A stretch of DNA of 64,000 bases from Hemileia vastatrix (GCA_030280995.1 JASXTE010000017.1:14746498-14810497); one strand, 5' to 3'; counted from the stretch's first letter, positions 1-12,019 are shown. The notes: generated by a model not told the origin, from the sequence alone. Translations and numbers: made by a program.

Positions 1-690
1 GTTTTTATACAAATTTTGGAGCTGTTAGTCCTCCAAGACTTTAAACTGGCTACTGTTCAAGACGTTCTTTAAGGTTTTTTTATATACAAATTTTGGAGCT
101 GTTAGTCCTCCAAGACTTTAAACTGGCTAATTTTCAAGACTATCGTTAAAATTTTTTTATTGGATTTGTTAGGTCCGCCAAGACCTTAAACTGGAGTGTT
201 ATCAAATGTTAGGTCCACCAAGACCCTAAACTGGACTATTATCAAGCTTTTGGGTCCACCATGACCTTAAACTGGATTTCTTATTGATTAAATGTTTGGT
301 CCACCATGACTTTAAACTGGTAGTTCATTCATTGTTTAGTCCACTATGACTTTAAACTGGAAAATTAATATCTGCAGGATAATTCAACATTCATTGGTCC
401 ACTATGACCTTATACTGGATTACTTGTCAATCAAATGTTTGGTCCACTATGACATTAAACTGGATTATCAAATTTATTCAATCTTTGGTCAAGCCTAGGC
501 GTTACTTAGGAATTTATCAAGTTATTTATGCACCTAAACGATCTTTGGTCCACCAAGACCATAAACTGGCAATCGATTATATGTTTGGTCTACCAAGACT
601 TTAAATTGGAATGTCAATCTTGTTTGAATAACTCAATTCAATCTTTTAATTTATCACTGTCCACTAAGACTCTAAACTGGTTATTCAATT
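1..690. repeat. Tandem array of a GGTCCACCAAGACC-type motif
   Basis: About a dozen imperfect copies of a ~25-bp core (GGTCCACCAAGACCTTAAAC followed by TGG) recur every 40-75 bp. Spacers are AT-rich and unrelated. The reverse complement of the same core recurs at 61590-62010, where it again lies beside a zinc-cluster gene. I read it as an internal or regulatory array of a retroelement. Short ORFs across it are by-products of the repeat. Confidence 0.85.
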
Positions 691-1266
691 ATTTCTGGAA
701 TTGGGTGCTGATAAGCTTTAGGAGGTTAAAATTTTAGGTGGTGATGATGCTAAGGAAAGCATAATGGTTAATTAGGTGAAATTTGTGGCGCTTTAACATG
801 GTCTAAAGTTGAAATTATTATTGGAAGCCTGGCAAAAGTATTTTATGGGTTTGCTGTATAGCAAAGTTTGAAAATTGTGATGAAGGAATCAGAAGTTAGG
901 ATGGTAGTTGGATCTTAGGGAATGATTTTTTTTAGTGCCTCAGTGTTAGGCCATTTTTTGTGTGAAGCTTGGAGGACCTTATGGCGAGATTGGAATCATA
1001 GAATTCGGCTCAGTGGGGGGCCCTATGAGGTTGGAATCAGGAGTATTCGGCTCATAGGAAGATCCACTCTCTCAATCCTGTGACAAGAAGGAAGACTGGT
1101 ATATGGGAGTCTGAAGGGATTCAAACCTTGCTCTCAGTAGTGGAATCATCACAAGATTTATATTATTTTATTTTATGTTATATCAAGCCAGAGAAGAAAG
1201 AAAACATCATTTATGTTGAAAGTTAAAGAAGACCAAGCAAAAACAAAATTTTATCAAGTTATACTG
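691..1266. other. Gene-free stretch between array and zinc-cluster gene
   Basis: No convincing coding region. The only structure seen is a short direct duplication near 975-1060, where a segment containing 'ttggaatca' and 'attcggctca' occurs twice about 50 bp apart. Confidence 0.5.
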
Positions 1267-1958
1267 TTAGAAAAGATAATTTCTTTGAAATTGTTCAACA
1301 TCATTATCAAAGCTTTGCATTAAAATTCTTCTTTTCATGAGGTCTTCATGGTTATTAGCTGGAGTTTCTTGAAAATAGGCCAGCATTTTTCGTTTCAACT
1401 CATTAGTAAAGTCAAGAAAAAGATAGCAATGAAAATTTGGATAATGATTGATATAGTCTGTCTTCACTCTACCAACATCATCAGTGTTGGTTATTTCAAC
1501 AGCTAGAAGTTCAAATATGTTATTAAGTCATAGGTTTAGTCAATTTTGATTAAAAGTTTTTTTAGTAAGATAAATAGGGTCTTACATTTAGAGCCAGGAA
1601 ACATAGTCTCAGCAAAGTTAGTTGGGGGCACTGGCGTAATATGATTAGGATCTTGTGAAGGCAAAATTAGGCCTGGATCAACTGATGAAGATTGAACTTT
1701 TGAAGCTGTTTTTGATCTTATTCGTTTTAAGAAGACAGGAATTTTGGATCGCTTTTTAGAAGTTGAGGGATCAGGGAGAGCTGCTGGTCCTAAATATACG
1801 TTTGTTTTAGAAGGAACTATTGGCCAGTTACATTTGACTTTTTTCACACGGCATAAGTCACAAGCTGTCCTGCCAGGAAGATTAGGGTTGGACATTAAAC
1901 AAGGTACCTGGTATTGAGCGCAGAGTTCACATGGAGCGACAAGTTCTTTGGAAGACAT
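1267..1958 (-). CDS. Zinc-cluster protein of a retroelement, two exons, antisense to the element
   Basis: Exon 1 is 1586-1958 and exon 2 is 1267-1502. The intron (1503-1585) begins GTAAGA and ends CTAG. The joined exons make 203 codons including stop, with no frameshift, so the gene looks intact (202 aa). The N-terminus has two Cys groups: CELCAQYQVPC, then CDLCRVKKVKC in a basic stretch, resembling a zinc cluster or knuckle. A basic Ser/Pro-rich middle follows. The C-terminus (DLMKRRILMQSF) matches the end of the relict at 60901-61505 (DLEKRKSLIHQF), which defines a family. A TATA-like TTTGCATAA lies about 70 bp upstream on the minus strand. Function is unknown: gag-like nucleic-acid binding or a transcription regulator are both possible. 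It runs antisense to the polypurine tract and LTR at 2061-3168. Confidence 0.7.
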
Positions 1959-2060
1959 ATTGATGAAGATGAATTTTATAGTTGATTAAAGAAGATGGTG
2001 GTTGAAGTTTAAAGATGAATATTGTGTTCGACCACTTATGCAAAGTTTTAAGAATGGGGA

Positions 2061-2081
2061 CATTCTCGATTGGAGGGAGGA
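2061..2081 (+). other. Polypurine tract of a Gypsy-type element
   Basis: The purine run TGGAGGGAGGA directly precedes the LTR start TGTGGCAGCC. The same context (ATTCTC.ATTGGAGGGAGGA, then TG) is found in reverse at 60823-60850 beside a different LTR. This is the expected plus-strand priming site next to a 3' LTR. Confidence 0.7.
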
Positions 2082-3168
2082 TGTGGCAGCCTAAAGTTTA
2101 GTATGGCACCTAAGTACGTAAATGGAGTTATTACGGCGTGCAAGATTGGCGTTATTATTTTTTTATAAAATGGTTTTATTTAATTTATTGGAGTTTAAAA
2201 TATGAAGAAGTTGGTCACGAGCAAATGCCTACACAAATACAATTTATTTTATGGAGAAAACTTATTTTTACGGTCTAAAAAATTTATAAGTATCAAGTCA
2301 AGTTACTCAAGAACCTTGGGAAATTTTCCCAGAATTGTTACTATTTTTCTTATATTTTTAAATGAATTTTAAAGTTTTATAGAAATATTTACGTTTTCAA
2401 AAATTACTTAACTTTGATGAATTTTCACGGGGTAATTAGAGCTGCGCAGACTACGAAAATAAGTTTGGTATGTAAAGGGGAAGTAGCTCTATTATGTGTA
2501 ATTTTTCTAGATTTTTTATTATAGTTTTAAGGTTCTAATTGAGTCCGGAAGTCCGGACGGACTCCGTACGGACTCCGTACGGGCTCCGGATTGACTCTGG
2601 AAGAGCTCTGGAAGGGAAAACTTAGGCACGTGACTAGGAATACTTAAGCGCCTCTCAAACTCGAAATTGAAAGGGGGGACACATCATACAGCTTAATCAT
2701 TAACCACCACGGTCTCATTTTTTATTACTCAACAAATTAAATAAATTTGTAATACCCTTATAACTTTATATTTTATATATAACATTTTAGAAATACTACT
2801 CAACAATTAAAATAACACTTCATACAGGGTATCTTTAGAAAGGTCTTCATCACTGGGACTTGATTATTGCTGTCTCATAAAAACTCAAATTATTATAAAA
2901 ACATAAAAGTCAATCTTTTCAGATCTTTCACTGGTACACCTTAATTGTTGTTATCAGTATTTCTTTTCTCAACAGCCACTTATATTTAAATCTCAATAAG
3001 CATTAATTATTTTAGAGTTTCATTATTTTTATCAATCAGATCCAAGTAGATTGGTTAGCTTAGTGATTTAGAATTCCCATTTTGTTATTTTTATTGGAAG
3101 GACGGGGTTTTCAGCTAAATCCACATATCTCCTCCGGATTCTGCTTACAGCAAGGCGACTGTAAGAGT
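2082..3168 (+). mobile_element. Gypsy-type 3' LTR (about 1.1 kb)
   Basis: It begins TGTGGCAGCC immediately after a polypurine tract. It ends close to 3168, where the integrase reading frame of the minus-strand Gypsy abruptly starts, so it inserted into that older element. The exact 3' boundary and target duplication cannot be set because the other LTR is outside the window. No ORF is present. A GC-richer patch of short repeats (GGACTCCGTACGG twice) lies near 2555-2580. Confidence 0.6.
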
Positions 3169-4551
3169 TTACCTTACCATAACGGCTTCCAAATCCACTG
3201 GTAGAACAGCTTTCTGACCAAAAATTATTTCATAAGGAGAATAGACAGTTGTCCTTTTCACAGTGACCCTATCAGCAAATAACATCAAGGGTAAATAATT
3301 CCTCCACTTTTCCGGACTATCTCTACAAATCTTCACCAAAGTGTTATTGATAACTTGATGGCCTCTTTCAACCATGACTTCAGCTTCAGGATAATGAGGT
3401 TTGGCCACTCTAACTTTTGAGCCAATACTTGCTACAGCTTCTTTGAATTCAGATCCAAACTATGGCCCACCATCAACAGTCACCAACTTCATCAACCCAT
3501 ATATAAATACACATTCCTTCCTCCAAAATTCTGTTACATTTTTGGCAGGGAAACTTACCAGAGTTGCTGCCTCCACCCAACCCGACAAATCATCCCTGGC
3601 AAAAATCAAGTATTTTTACTTTCCCTCTTTAATATGGAAAGCATCCAAACTGACTCTTCCAAACACAGTTGGTTCACCAGTAGCACTGCCAACCTCTTTA
3701 GGTTTCAAGTGACTTCTTCTTTGAGATTCTTCACATGATTGAACCCAACCCTGCACAGCCAACTTCATACCTGGCCACCAAAATCTGTCTTCTACTCTTC
3801 TTTAAGTCTCCCCAAAGCCTCTATGACCAAGGTCTTCATGCAAAGACTTCAACACCAACTCTTGACCCTTCTTCTGAGTCACCACAACTTGAGGATTTGG
3901 ATTTCTCCTCCTCATCAACCTTCTTCCTGACACATAAAATCCAGGACTTTTCTTCTTGATTTCCAGCCAAGTATTATCATCACAAATATCTGGCCTATCC
4001 AAGTTCAGCAGATATTCAACTAAAATATAAGAAAAACCAGTCTGGCCCCAGGTCTCATCTTCAAAATCCAACAAAATAACATCCAAGGGTACGACCCTAT
4101 CATCAAAATTACCAGTGTGCACATGAGCAACACAACCAGCCCATCCAGGACACCAATCCCTAAAATTTGGTAATTCCCTTCCCTTCCACTGAATCTTATG
4201 AGAATTCAGTTCACTAACAAAAACACCATTTTCTAAATTTGAGCCATCCCAAACAACAGCCCCATCTACATCAACAAAAACATCCTGATCACCAAAATCA
4301 AGATAAGAACCATCCAGTTTAACCTCTTGGGGGAGGAGAGAACAATAATCTAGTTTAGCTTCATGGGGGAGGTTACAACAATCTTCCAGTTTAGCCTCAT
4401 GGGGGAGGAGAGAAAAATCTTCAGCACCCTGTGTGCTGGCCCTTACAACTGGGACATCTTTCTCAAACTCTTCAGGATCAGAATCTTCATCTGTGGGCAG
4501 TCCCCTAGATAATCCATCTGGCATCGTAAAAGTTTTACCTGGCTTGTGCAC
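3169..4551 (-). pseudogene. Gypsy RNase H end and integrase, broken
   Basis: The first ~250 residues (4551-3802) begin with HKPGKTFTMPDGLSR, the usual end of a Gypsy RNase H domain. An acidic linker and an H2C2-like start (HEDLGHRG) follow. 3408-3169 encodes the late integrase core, with WRNYLPLMLFADRV and YSPYEIIFGQKAVLP. The core between 3410 and 3800 is not open in one frame. The chain stops at the LTR junction at 3168. Integrase normally inserts the cDNA copy; this one cannot be functional. Confidence 0.75.
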
Positions 4552-4555
4552 CAGG

Positions 4556-6130
4556 TCAAAAAAAATGTTGAATAAATGCCACCCACCTTGTCATTGGAGC
4601 ATTTGGAAGACTAGGTGTGTTGATCATTTGAACCAGAGATTTAGCATCCATCTGCAGCTCAAAATGCTGCCCCCACAAAACAGTTTGTAGTTTCTTCAAG
4701 ATTTTTGCTACACCGCACAATTCCAACTTTGGCTGAGAGTACCTAGATTCAACCTCATTAAAAACAACATACTCATACCTTACCGGCCTGACCTTCCCAG
4801 CCCTATGTTCCTGAGACAAAACAGCACCAGCAGCAATATAACTTGAGTCCACTGCCAGAAAAAGTTTTCCAGCTTCCATATCATAATCCAACTTGTAAAG
4901 AATAATATCTTCACCCACCACCTTCTTCAACTTCTGGAAAGCCTCTTCACACTCTCCAGTCCATTCCCACTCTTTATCTTTCATGGTCAACCTCCTTAAA
5001 AATGATGCCAACAAAGAAAAATCTTTAATAAAAATCCTGACATACACACAAACTCCTGAAAATCCTTTGACTTCAGTAGTGTTTTTAGGCCTTGGCCATG
5101 ACTGAATTTTCTTAACCTTCTTCTTTTCCATAATTCTACCTTCTTTATATACCACATGACCAAGAATTTCCAGAGCCAGAACACAACAACAAATCTTTTA
5201 ATCAAAAATGGTCAAACCAGCCTCTTAAATTATAAAAAATACTCTCTCTAGAGTAATTGCATATTCCCAAACAAATCTCCTTATACATGGGTTTTCTTTC
5301 AGAATTTCATTTCCATAATCAGTGGAGTGTCCTTTAATTCCACCGTCATCAATAAAAATACCAGCATGAGTTGGCACCTCATACTGTAAAATCAAAGCCA
5401 TTTGTGCTTGATAAACTGCTACTGAATTAGTTGCTCCTTGAGGCAACCTAGTGAGCTGAAATCTTCCAAGAGGAGTCTCAAATGTTGTGAGTGGCTGTGA
5501 ATCAGTGTGAAGTTCCCTTTCATCATAACCACCCATAATATCACCCAAACCATAACACACCCTTCTAGCAAAAGGCTTCCACAAAGTCTTCTGCACTTGG
5601 TGGCATCCCCACATGCTTGATAGTAACACTATTCATGGCTCTAAGATCATGTACCACCCTGAGCTTTCCATTCTGCTTTTTAAAACAGAAAACTGGACTT
5701 GAGTAACTAGAAGTTGATTGTTCATACAATCCAGTCCTGAATCTTTCCCTAACAATCTCCACAAAATCATTCCAGATAGCAACAGGAATTGGAATAGGTT
5801 TGATTTGCCAAGGTTCATGACAAACCACTGGAATCAAGTAAGGTTCCCCATAAGAGTGTTTCAATACACCCCTTTCTTCTTCAAAAAATGCCACCGCCTT
5901 TTCCCTCAGCACAATAATGTGCAACAACAACTTCTTTTCCTCCTCAGAAAAATAACCATCAGGACCAAAATTAACAACCTTCAACCTTTCCATTGTCACT
6001 CTAGCAGTTTCCTCAAAATCAGGAGGATTTTTTGCCAGAGGAGTACATTATGGATCTCTTGACAACAGAGGATTCAAACCTACAGGCATAGGCTCATTGA
6101 CAGGCCTAATCTTCTGCGCCACCTACTTGT
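4556..6130 (-). pseudogene. Gypsy reverse transcriptase and RNase H, broken
   Basis: Pieces read in order on the minus strand. From about 6130 there is a pre-RT linker. 5999-5565 holds the RT start, with LRVVHDLRAMNSVTI and SSPVFCFKKQNGKLR. 5629-5225 holds RFQLTRLPQGATNS and the catalytic-type IFIDDGG (a YxDD variant). 5155-4556 holds the connection and RNase H domains, with candidate acidic residues in LAVDSSYIAAGAVLSQ, QPKLELCG and LQMDAKSL. Frame changes separate the pieces, so the product is inactive. The family copies genomic RNA into DNA. Confidence 0.85.
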
Positions 6131-6196
6131 ACTTTGCGGCTCCAGCGTCAACTTGAGGGATCTTCAGGACATCTTCTCCACCAGACCTGGAACAAA

Positions 6197-6770
6197 AACC
6201 AAGGGTTTCCCCATTTCTCAAATGTGTGGCCAAGGTAATGTTTTTGCAAGGTGTAGAAGAAACCCTAGCGGTGCACAATTGGGAGGACTTACTTTACTCC
6301 CCAATCTCACTACTCCAAATCTTTTCCGCAATCCCACAACTTCATCTTCACTTCAATCTTCCAAAACTTCAAATCTTGATTCTTCTTCTGAATCACATCT
6401 TCTAAAATTGTGCAGTTTATCTTCATGCGGGAGGCCCAAAACTAGATCTTGCTGATCTTCATTCTTCAAAAATTTGTGTAGTTAAACCTCTTGCTGGAGG
6501 CCCAAAAATTGATCTTCATGATCTTCACAAAAATATTTTTAATCTTCTTTCTTCATTATATTCAGATTTTTTTCTTGATTTTCTTGAATTATCTTGTAAT
6601 TTTTATTTTATTTTCTTGGGTTTTCTTCTTTCCTACAAAAATAACCAGGGGTTTCCCCAATTCTCACGGACGTGGCCAAGATATTGTTTTTGAAAGGTGT
6701 AGAAGAAACCCTAGCAGTACACAATTGGGAGGACTTACTTTTAGACCCCAATCTCACCACTCCACAGCTT
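6197..6770. repeat. Pair of ~115-bp direct repeats inside the Gypsy linker
   Basis: Copies at about 6197-6316 and 6650-6768 share 'gggtttcccca', 'ggtgtagaagaaaccctag' and 'acaattgggaggacttact'. They lie between the protease and RT segments and carry no recognisable domain. They may be ends of a small insertion in the linker, but no terminal inverted repeats were found. Confidence 0.65.
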
Positions 6771-7017
6771 TTCAGCATATCTTTCAATAAAGATATATAA
6801 CCTATCTTCCTTTTTAAACTTGAATTAAAATTAATTGAAAATCTTGAGAAAGAACATAGACTTTATAAAAAAGTTGAAGAATACTTGCAGAGAAGAGAAA
6901 CATTAAAAAGAGAAAGTAAAAAATCAACTTGGTATATCTCCAAGTGAGCTGAATTACTACAACCTAGGATTTCCTCATCTTGGGGAGAGGTTGTAGCACT
7001 TGGGTGATCAGCCATTA

Positions 7018-7566
7018 TTACTCTAAAAAAGACTGACTCTCACTAGAGCCTGAGCCACACTCCAAAAATCCAGAGGCGGCACCCACTTCTTTTCTTCTCC
7101 TACAACAATCCATGCATTGACACATGGACAAAAAACAAGGCCTGGTTTCCCAACAATCATCTCCAGGAGATGACAACCTCATGTGAAGCCTTCTTTTGTC
7201 TTCACCAGTCAAATCTAAACTGATTCCAATGTCAAATTGGTAACTAATTCTTGCTTGAAAATCCATCAAGAATGGCCCACCCAAAACAGCTTTAACATTA
7301 ACTTTAGCAATGTAAAAATGAGCCTTTCTGGATGCTCCACCAACATCCAACTTCACAAATTTGGAGGTTCCCATCAACTCAGTGACATAACAGCCTATAC
7401 CTCTCAAATTCCCACCAATAACAGTTTTGATGTGGAGGCCCAAATGAGTAGCCTCAAACAAGGAAATCAGCTTGATCTGGGATCCTGAATCCACCAATTC
7501 CCTAGCCTCCCTGCCATTCAGAGTGACATTGACATATCCCAGAGGATCAGAAAAATGAGTTTCCAA
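7018..7566 (-). pseudogene. Gypsy aspartic protease segment
   Basis: This 182-residue open segment has an active-site-like motif LVDSGSQIKLIS (D-S-G) around residue 25, followed by VKAVLGGPFLMDF, typical of retropepsins in Gypsy polyproteins. It sits between gag and RT as expected. The C-terminal third, rich in Cys and Arg, is not recognisable. It is now isolated from gag and RT by stops. Confidence 0.7.
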
Positions 7567-7868
7567 CCCCTCTCCAAACGTTTCAGCAGAATTCCAAATT
7601 TATTCTACCTCCCCAGAAGACACTCTTCTTCTGGTCAACAACTTTGTTTGTCTATCAGCCAACCAGGACTGATAGCATACGATTCCCCATAAGTAAGGGA
7701 AACCTGACCCTGGTTCATCCTTTCCAGAACAGAGTCCATAACATTAGATTGGCCAGAAATTACTGGCCTCTCAATGTGAACCCTTGGCTTCACTACCTTG
7801 GTCCTAGAATTTTCCTAAGGACCAGAACCACCAACAGATTTTCCATCAACAGGAATCAAACCAGATCC

Positions 7869-9394
7869 CTAACCAGAACCTCTAACTCCAGCAGGCCTTG
7901 GCAATAAATCCAAAGGAACATCCTCATCAGAGTCAGAATCCACATCCACAGGCATTGGCTCTCCATTCATGTCCAATGCACCAAAGCTAGGGGGGCCCAT
8001 CTTAGCAATCCCCTTCTGCATCTTGTACAGCTCTTCCTTTCTGTACTTCCTCCTAGCTGTGCCCAGCTTAGGATCTGCCTTAGAAGCCTTAGGCTTTGGT
8101 TGGGCCTGAGAGCTGCTCTTAAGCCTTTTCACCTTTCCTGCCTCTACATCATAGACACCAGCCAAGCATTCACCACTTGACTGTCCACCACAAGAATATA
8201 ATTCCAATCCACCAAAGGAAGTAGAAAAAGAGACTTTGTTAACCTCCTTCCCTTTTCCCTTGACATCATCATCTTCCTTAATAGAAGACTTCCCCTGATC
8301 AGAAATATCCTCAAACCTTGGTCTCCTCTTATTGAGACCAGCCCTTCTCCTGACCAAATCAACAGGAGCTTTCCCCTCACTGGGCTTCACAAATTGACCA
8401 TCAGAGAAATTAAACACCCTGTTTTAAAACTCCACCTTTCCCTCTGAAACATCTCTGTTCAAAGCCCAACAATCATTGGACTTATTTCCCCTCCTACCCC
8501 AATAAGAGCAAACCCAAGGATCACTCCTACCAGCCCGCTTGTTAAAATCTCTGGGCTGAGAAGGAGCATTATTGGCCTTCTTATCCTCCTGCACAAAAAT
8601 GTGAGCTGTTTTTTCAAGTCAGCTAACTGTTCCACTATTGGGCCATCTCCTGTTTAGGAACCTTCAACATATTCTTCTCCTCCTTCTTTACTCTGCTCTC
8701 CTCTTCATCGAAAGCCTCACTGACTTTGCTGATATACTTGGCACACCCCTCTTGATAGGTGTCCAACGCAAATAACTTCAAATGGGCCTCCAACACCTCC
8801 TTCACCTTGTCCAAGGCAGGCAACTTCTGGTCCCCATTAGAAAGAGTCTTCATCAAGTCCTTCCTTGATAGCTCCTTCAACACATCCATCCTGACATCTC
8901 TAGCCAGGGAAGACCAAAAAACATCTTTTGCAGCATTTTCATGTGCCAGCTCCTCTTCTTCCACCAAGTATTCTACCACAGGATAAAACTGTTGGAGAAA
9001 CTTCCTGTAACTATGCAAGTTACCAACACCACCAAAAGACTGCCATTCACTGAAAACCTTGTTCAGATCCACCATAGTGAACCTGAAACCCCATCTATCT
9101 ACCATCTCCCTACACAGTAGCTTCCAATCCCTCTTCTTGTAGCCTGGCATGGCCACAACCTCCTTCTCCACTGCCCTATCACCAATGAAGAAGATAATTT
9201 GCTTCACAATGTCTAGGTAAGAAGAAACATCCACACCAGCAGCAGTTTCATATTTCTACAGAAACCACTTCACTTCTTCACCATTAAACTTGGTACCATC
9301 CCAAGTTTTAATCCTTACACATTCCCTAACCATCACAGCAGGAGGCCCTCCCCCCCACTGACAGTCACCATAGGAATAGAAGAACCAGAAGCCA
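7869..9394 (-). pseudogene. Gypsy gag, broken, with degenerate zinc knuckle
   Basis: The likely original start is the ATG at 9394, 77 bp inside the PBS. A G-run frameshift near 9350 and a stop near 9260 cut the first 60 codons. 9234-8635 is an open 199-residue capsid-like segment (Trp, charged helices, KELSRKDLMKTL). 8540-8460 encodes a zinc-knuckle remnant in which the second Cys is Trp and the His is Asn (CSYW, then N, then C). 8417-7869 is a basic/acidic linker. Gag packages element RNA; this copy is dead. Confidence 0.7.
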
Positions 9395-9470
9395 TTCTTC
9401 CAGTCCAAATCACCAAAAAAAAAGGGCCAATCAAAGACAACAGAGATTCCAAAGAACTAGCAGATCCGAC

Positions 9471-9486
9471 CCAATGTTGGGTGCCA
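9471..9486 (-). other. Primer binding site
   Basis: On the minus strand TGGCACCCAACATTGG lies 4 nt inside the LTR end. It starts with the TGG expected from a tRNA 3' CCA and resembles TGGCGCCCAAC-type sites. The primer tRNA is not certain. Confidence 0.65.
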
Positions 9487-9490
9487 GAAA

Positions 9491-10580
9491 TGTAGACAAT
9501 CCTATAGTACTAGCTATAGGCCTTGACCAAAGGAGTTGGAGTAAAACCAGAGAGAAAACCCCCTGTCCCTTTAGGAGAATAAGTGAGAATTACCTGCTAC
9601 AGTAAATTGGTTCCTGTTTACCAAAAGCCCCTTTTCCAATACACTTGACTGCCTGATCAGTCAAGAAAGTAGTCTCAAGACAGACTTCAAAACCAAAGAA
9701 CTGAAATGTAGACCAATGTCCACACCAGAGAAAGCAGTAATACTTGATGTAGGTTACAAATCCACACCAGAGACAGCAGTAATACTTGATATAGCTTGCA
9801 AGACTATACCAGAGAAAACAGTTGCTAAGTTAAGTTAAATAAAGAACTCACTTTACAACAAAAACAGCCAATTGTGGCCAGAAAACAGTGAAAACTGAGT
9901 GAGGAACAAGGATATCACCTCCGGATGGTTGTATGATAATTCGAGTTGCCCCCAGCTGTCTTATTCACTATATACACACAGACTACTAACTAAGAGCCCA
10001 TGCACACCAACAATTTTGGCCTTCCTGACCACCAATTTGCATAAAACCTCCCTAGAAACACTACCCAGCCCTCTAGCACTGAGGTAGGTGGTCTGCCCAA
10101 CGTCAGGAAGCCCACCTAAAGCGGCCTGACCACCCTGAAGCCAGAAAGCCACCAAAAACTTACAAAATACTTAGAAAAATCATCTACAACTACTAAAACC
10201 CTTAAAACACATAATTACGCTATAACAACATTGGGACATGAAATGTAGAGAAAATTCAGCTCATTCCGACTTTACTAAGAACTTAAACCTAAGACTTAAG
10301 GTTATCCCATAAAATACAAAAAAAAATTCAACAAGAATCTTTTAAAATAAAAAAATGAGAAATTATCCCCCCAATACTTAGACTATGAAAAATGTCCACA
10401 AGACATAAAATATTGAGAAAAACCAGGGCTATCCAATGGCAGTACACAATTTCCTGTAGTCCCAATATTTGCTGTGTAATTCCAGAAAAACACCTAACTA
10501 TTTAAACAATGCCATTTAAGGCATACCAAAACAACACCAAATAAACCAACAAAGGGCTCTGCCAATGTTGGTAGACCACA
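9491..10580 (-). mobile_element. 5' LTR of the minus-strand Gypsy (1,090 bp)
   Basis: On the plus strand it runs from TGTAGACAAT to GTAGACCACA. It is alignable along its whole length to the LTR at 59734-60822. Internal short repeats of a ~41-bp unit ('ccacaccagaga..cagtaatacttga') lie at 9719-9830. It is diverged from the other copy, so neither insertion is very recent. Confidence 0.85.
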
Positions 10581-11334
10581 GTGTCAATTTTAAATAAGAA
10601 ATTTGAATTTTTTGTATATAGTTATTTTAATTTCAATATTAATATTTATTTCCAATATTAATATTTATTTCCAATATTAATATTTATTTTAATATTAAGT
10701 ATTGAGCACAGTGTTAGAAATAAAAATAGTAAAAATAAAAATAAAAATACAAATAAAAATAAAAATATAAAGGACATTTATTATTAAATTTAACTATTTA
10801 CTGACTTTACTTATTTGTAACTAGTTAATTTATTACAAGTAAGTTTAAAGTAAATATTATAATTAATAATTATAAGGAATAAAAAGGTGTGGCTTCATCC
10901 AGTAAATATTTAATTATTTTACTGGGTAAGTCTAGCAGCCTGGATGACAGTTTGATTGATTGATTGATTATTATTTTTTTTTATTTTCTTTCCTATTTCA
11001 ATTGTTCTTCATTTTTAGGAAAGTGAAAATATTTCATCATTTCTTGTGTATTTTATTACTCTATCCATCATCTGTTGAATAACATATCAAGAATTGTGAC
11101 ATAAATTCATTTTTTTTAATTTGGTTGGTCCTAATGGCAAAATTTGACTCTCTCTCTCTCTCTTATTTTTATTTTTATTTTTTTTGCTTCTTTGGGGTTT
11201 TCATATCAATTTTTTTTTGTTTTTTTTTGTTTTTTTTTTTGAAATTTACAACTAACTCAATTTGATAAATTTGCATTTCTTCACATGGCTAAGTTAAGTC
11301 AACCAAAATCTATTTCTGTTTTTTTTTTATTTTT
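10581..11334. other. AT-rich gene-free stretch with simple repeats
   Basis: Contains 'aatattaatatttatttcc' repeats (10635-10690), AAAATA-type runs (10720-10775), GATT repeats (10951-10970), a CT run (11150-11163) and poly-T tracts. No gene seen. Confidence 0.7.
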
Positions 11335-11830
11335 TTATTTGCATGTCTGATTTGAAAATTTTGGCAATACCCTCCCCCTGTATTTTTATTGAAGTAAGAG
11401 ATGCAAGGTACCAAACATTTAATATAATTACATCAATTTATAAATAAATAAATAAGATATGTCAAATTTACTAGTTTTAAAGTAATGACCAATCCTCAAG
11501 CCAAAATTCAGATCAAGTCTAGAAACTAAGGTTGGGACTTTCCACAGGGATAGGCTAGAGGAACCCCATGAAACAAATCAATGTTAACATGATCACCTTT
11601 TATACAATTCAAGGTCCTTGGCCCATTACTTTAGTTCAGTAAACTGGAATATCAGATTTATTTATTAAATATTTATGAAAGAATAAAAAATATTCAATGA
11701 ATTTACAAATCCCCAAACTTTTTTCATCTACCTAGAGGTTTGTAAATTTATTAATTTTTCCTTCTTTTTTTTACCTTGTTGATTTGTTGAACTAACTTTT
11801 GACTGATCTGATAAGAGAAGCAAAGATGAT
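11335..11830 (+). repeat. Dispersed ~500-bp repeat, copy 1
   Basis: Colinear and strongly similar to 48035-48520. Shared landmarks include 'atttggcaataccctcccc', 'gggactttccacag', 'ataggctagaggaacccca' and 'ttaacttttgactgatctg'. It is noncoding here. In copy 2 it abuts the end of a Tet-like pseudogene, so it may be a 3' flank of a TE-borne gene family. Confidence 0.8.
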
Positions 11831-11989
11831 TGAAGGGTTAGACATATGAAAATGGTAAGAAAAAGAAAAAAAAATACCTTGATGTAAGTGAAAAATAATA
11901 AGTAAAGAGAAAGATAGTTTGAGGATTATGAAAGGATAAATTTATGATGTGAACATTATGATAAGCTTTATGAAATAAATAAATAAAAG

Positions 11990-12019
11990 TGAAATTTGGA
12001 AAAAAAAAGGCTCAACTTT
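11990..12019 (+). repeat. Left half of a repeat split by the 24.9-kb element
   Basis: 'gtgaaatttggaaaaaaaa' followed by 'ggctcaacttt' matches 44436-44465. The match stops exactly where CACCACGC begins and resumes at 36887. The last three bases (ttt, 12017-12019) form the target duplication. Confidence 0.85.

Larger units (their letters stand above)
3169..10580 (-). mobile_element. Decayed Ty3/Gypsy retrotransposon, truncated at its 3' end
   Basis: Read on the minus strand the order is 5' LTR (10580-9491), primer binding site, gag, protease, RT-RNase H, integrase, which is the Ty3/Gypsy order. The integrase C-terminus and 3' LTR are lost where the LTR at 2082-3168 inserted. Several frameshifts and stops split gag and pol, so it is not autonomous. 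A second LTR of the same family lies at 59734-60822. Confidence 0.85.
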
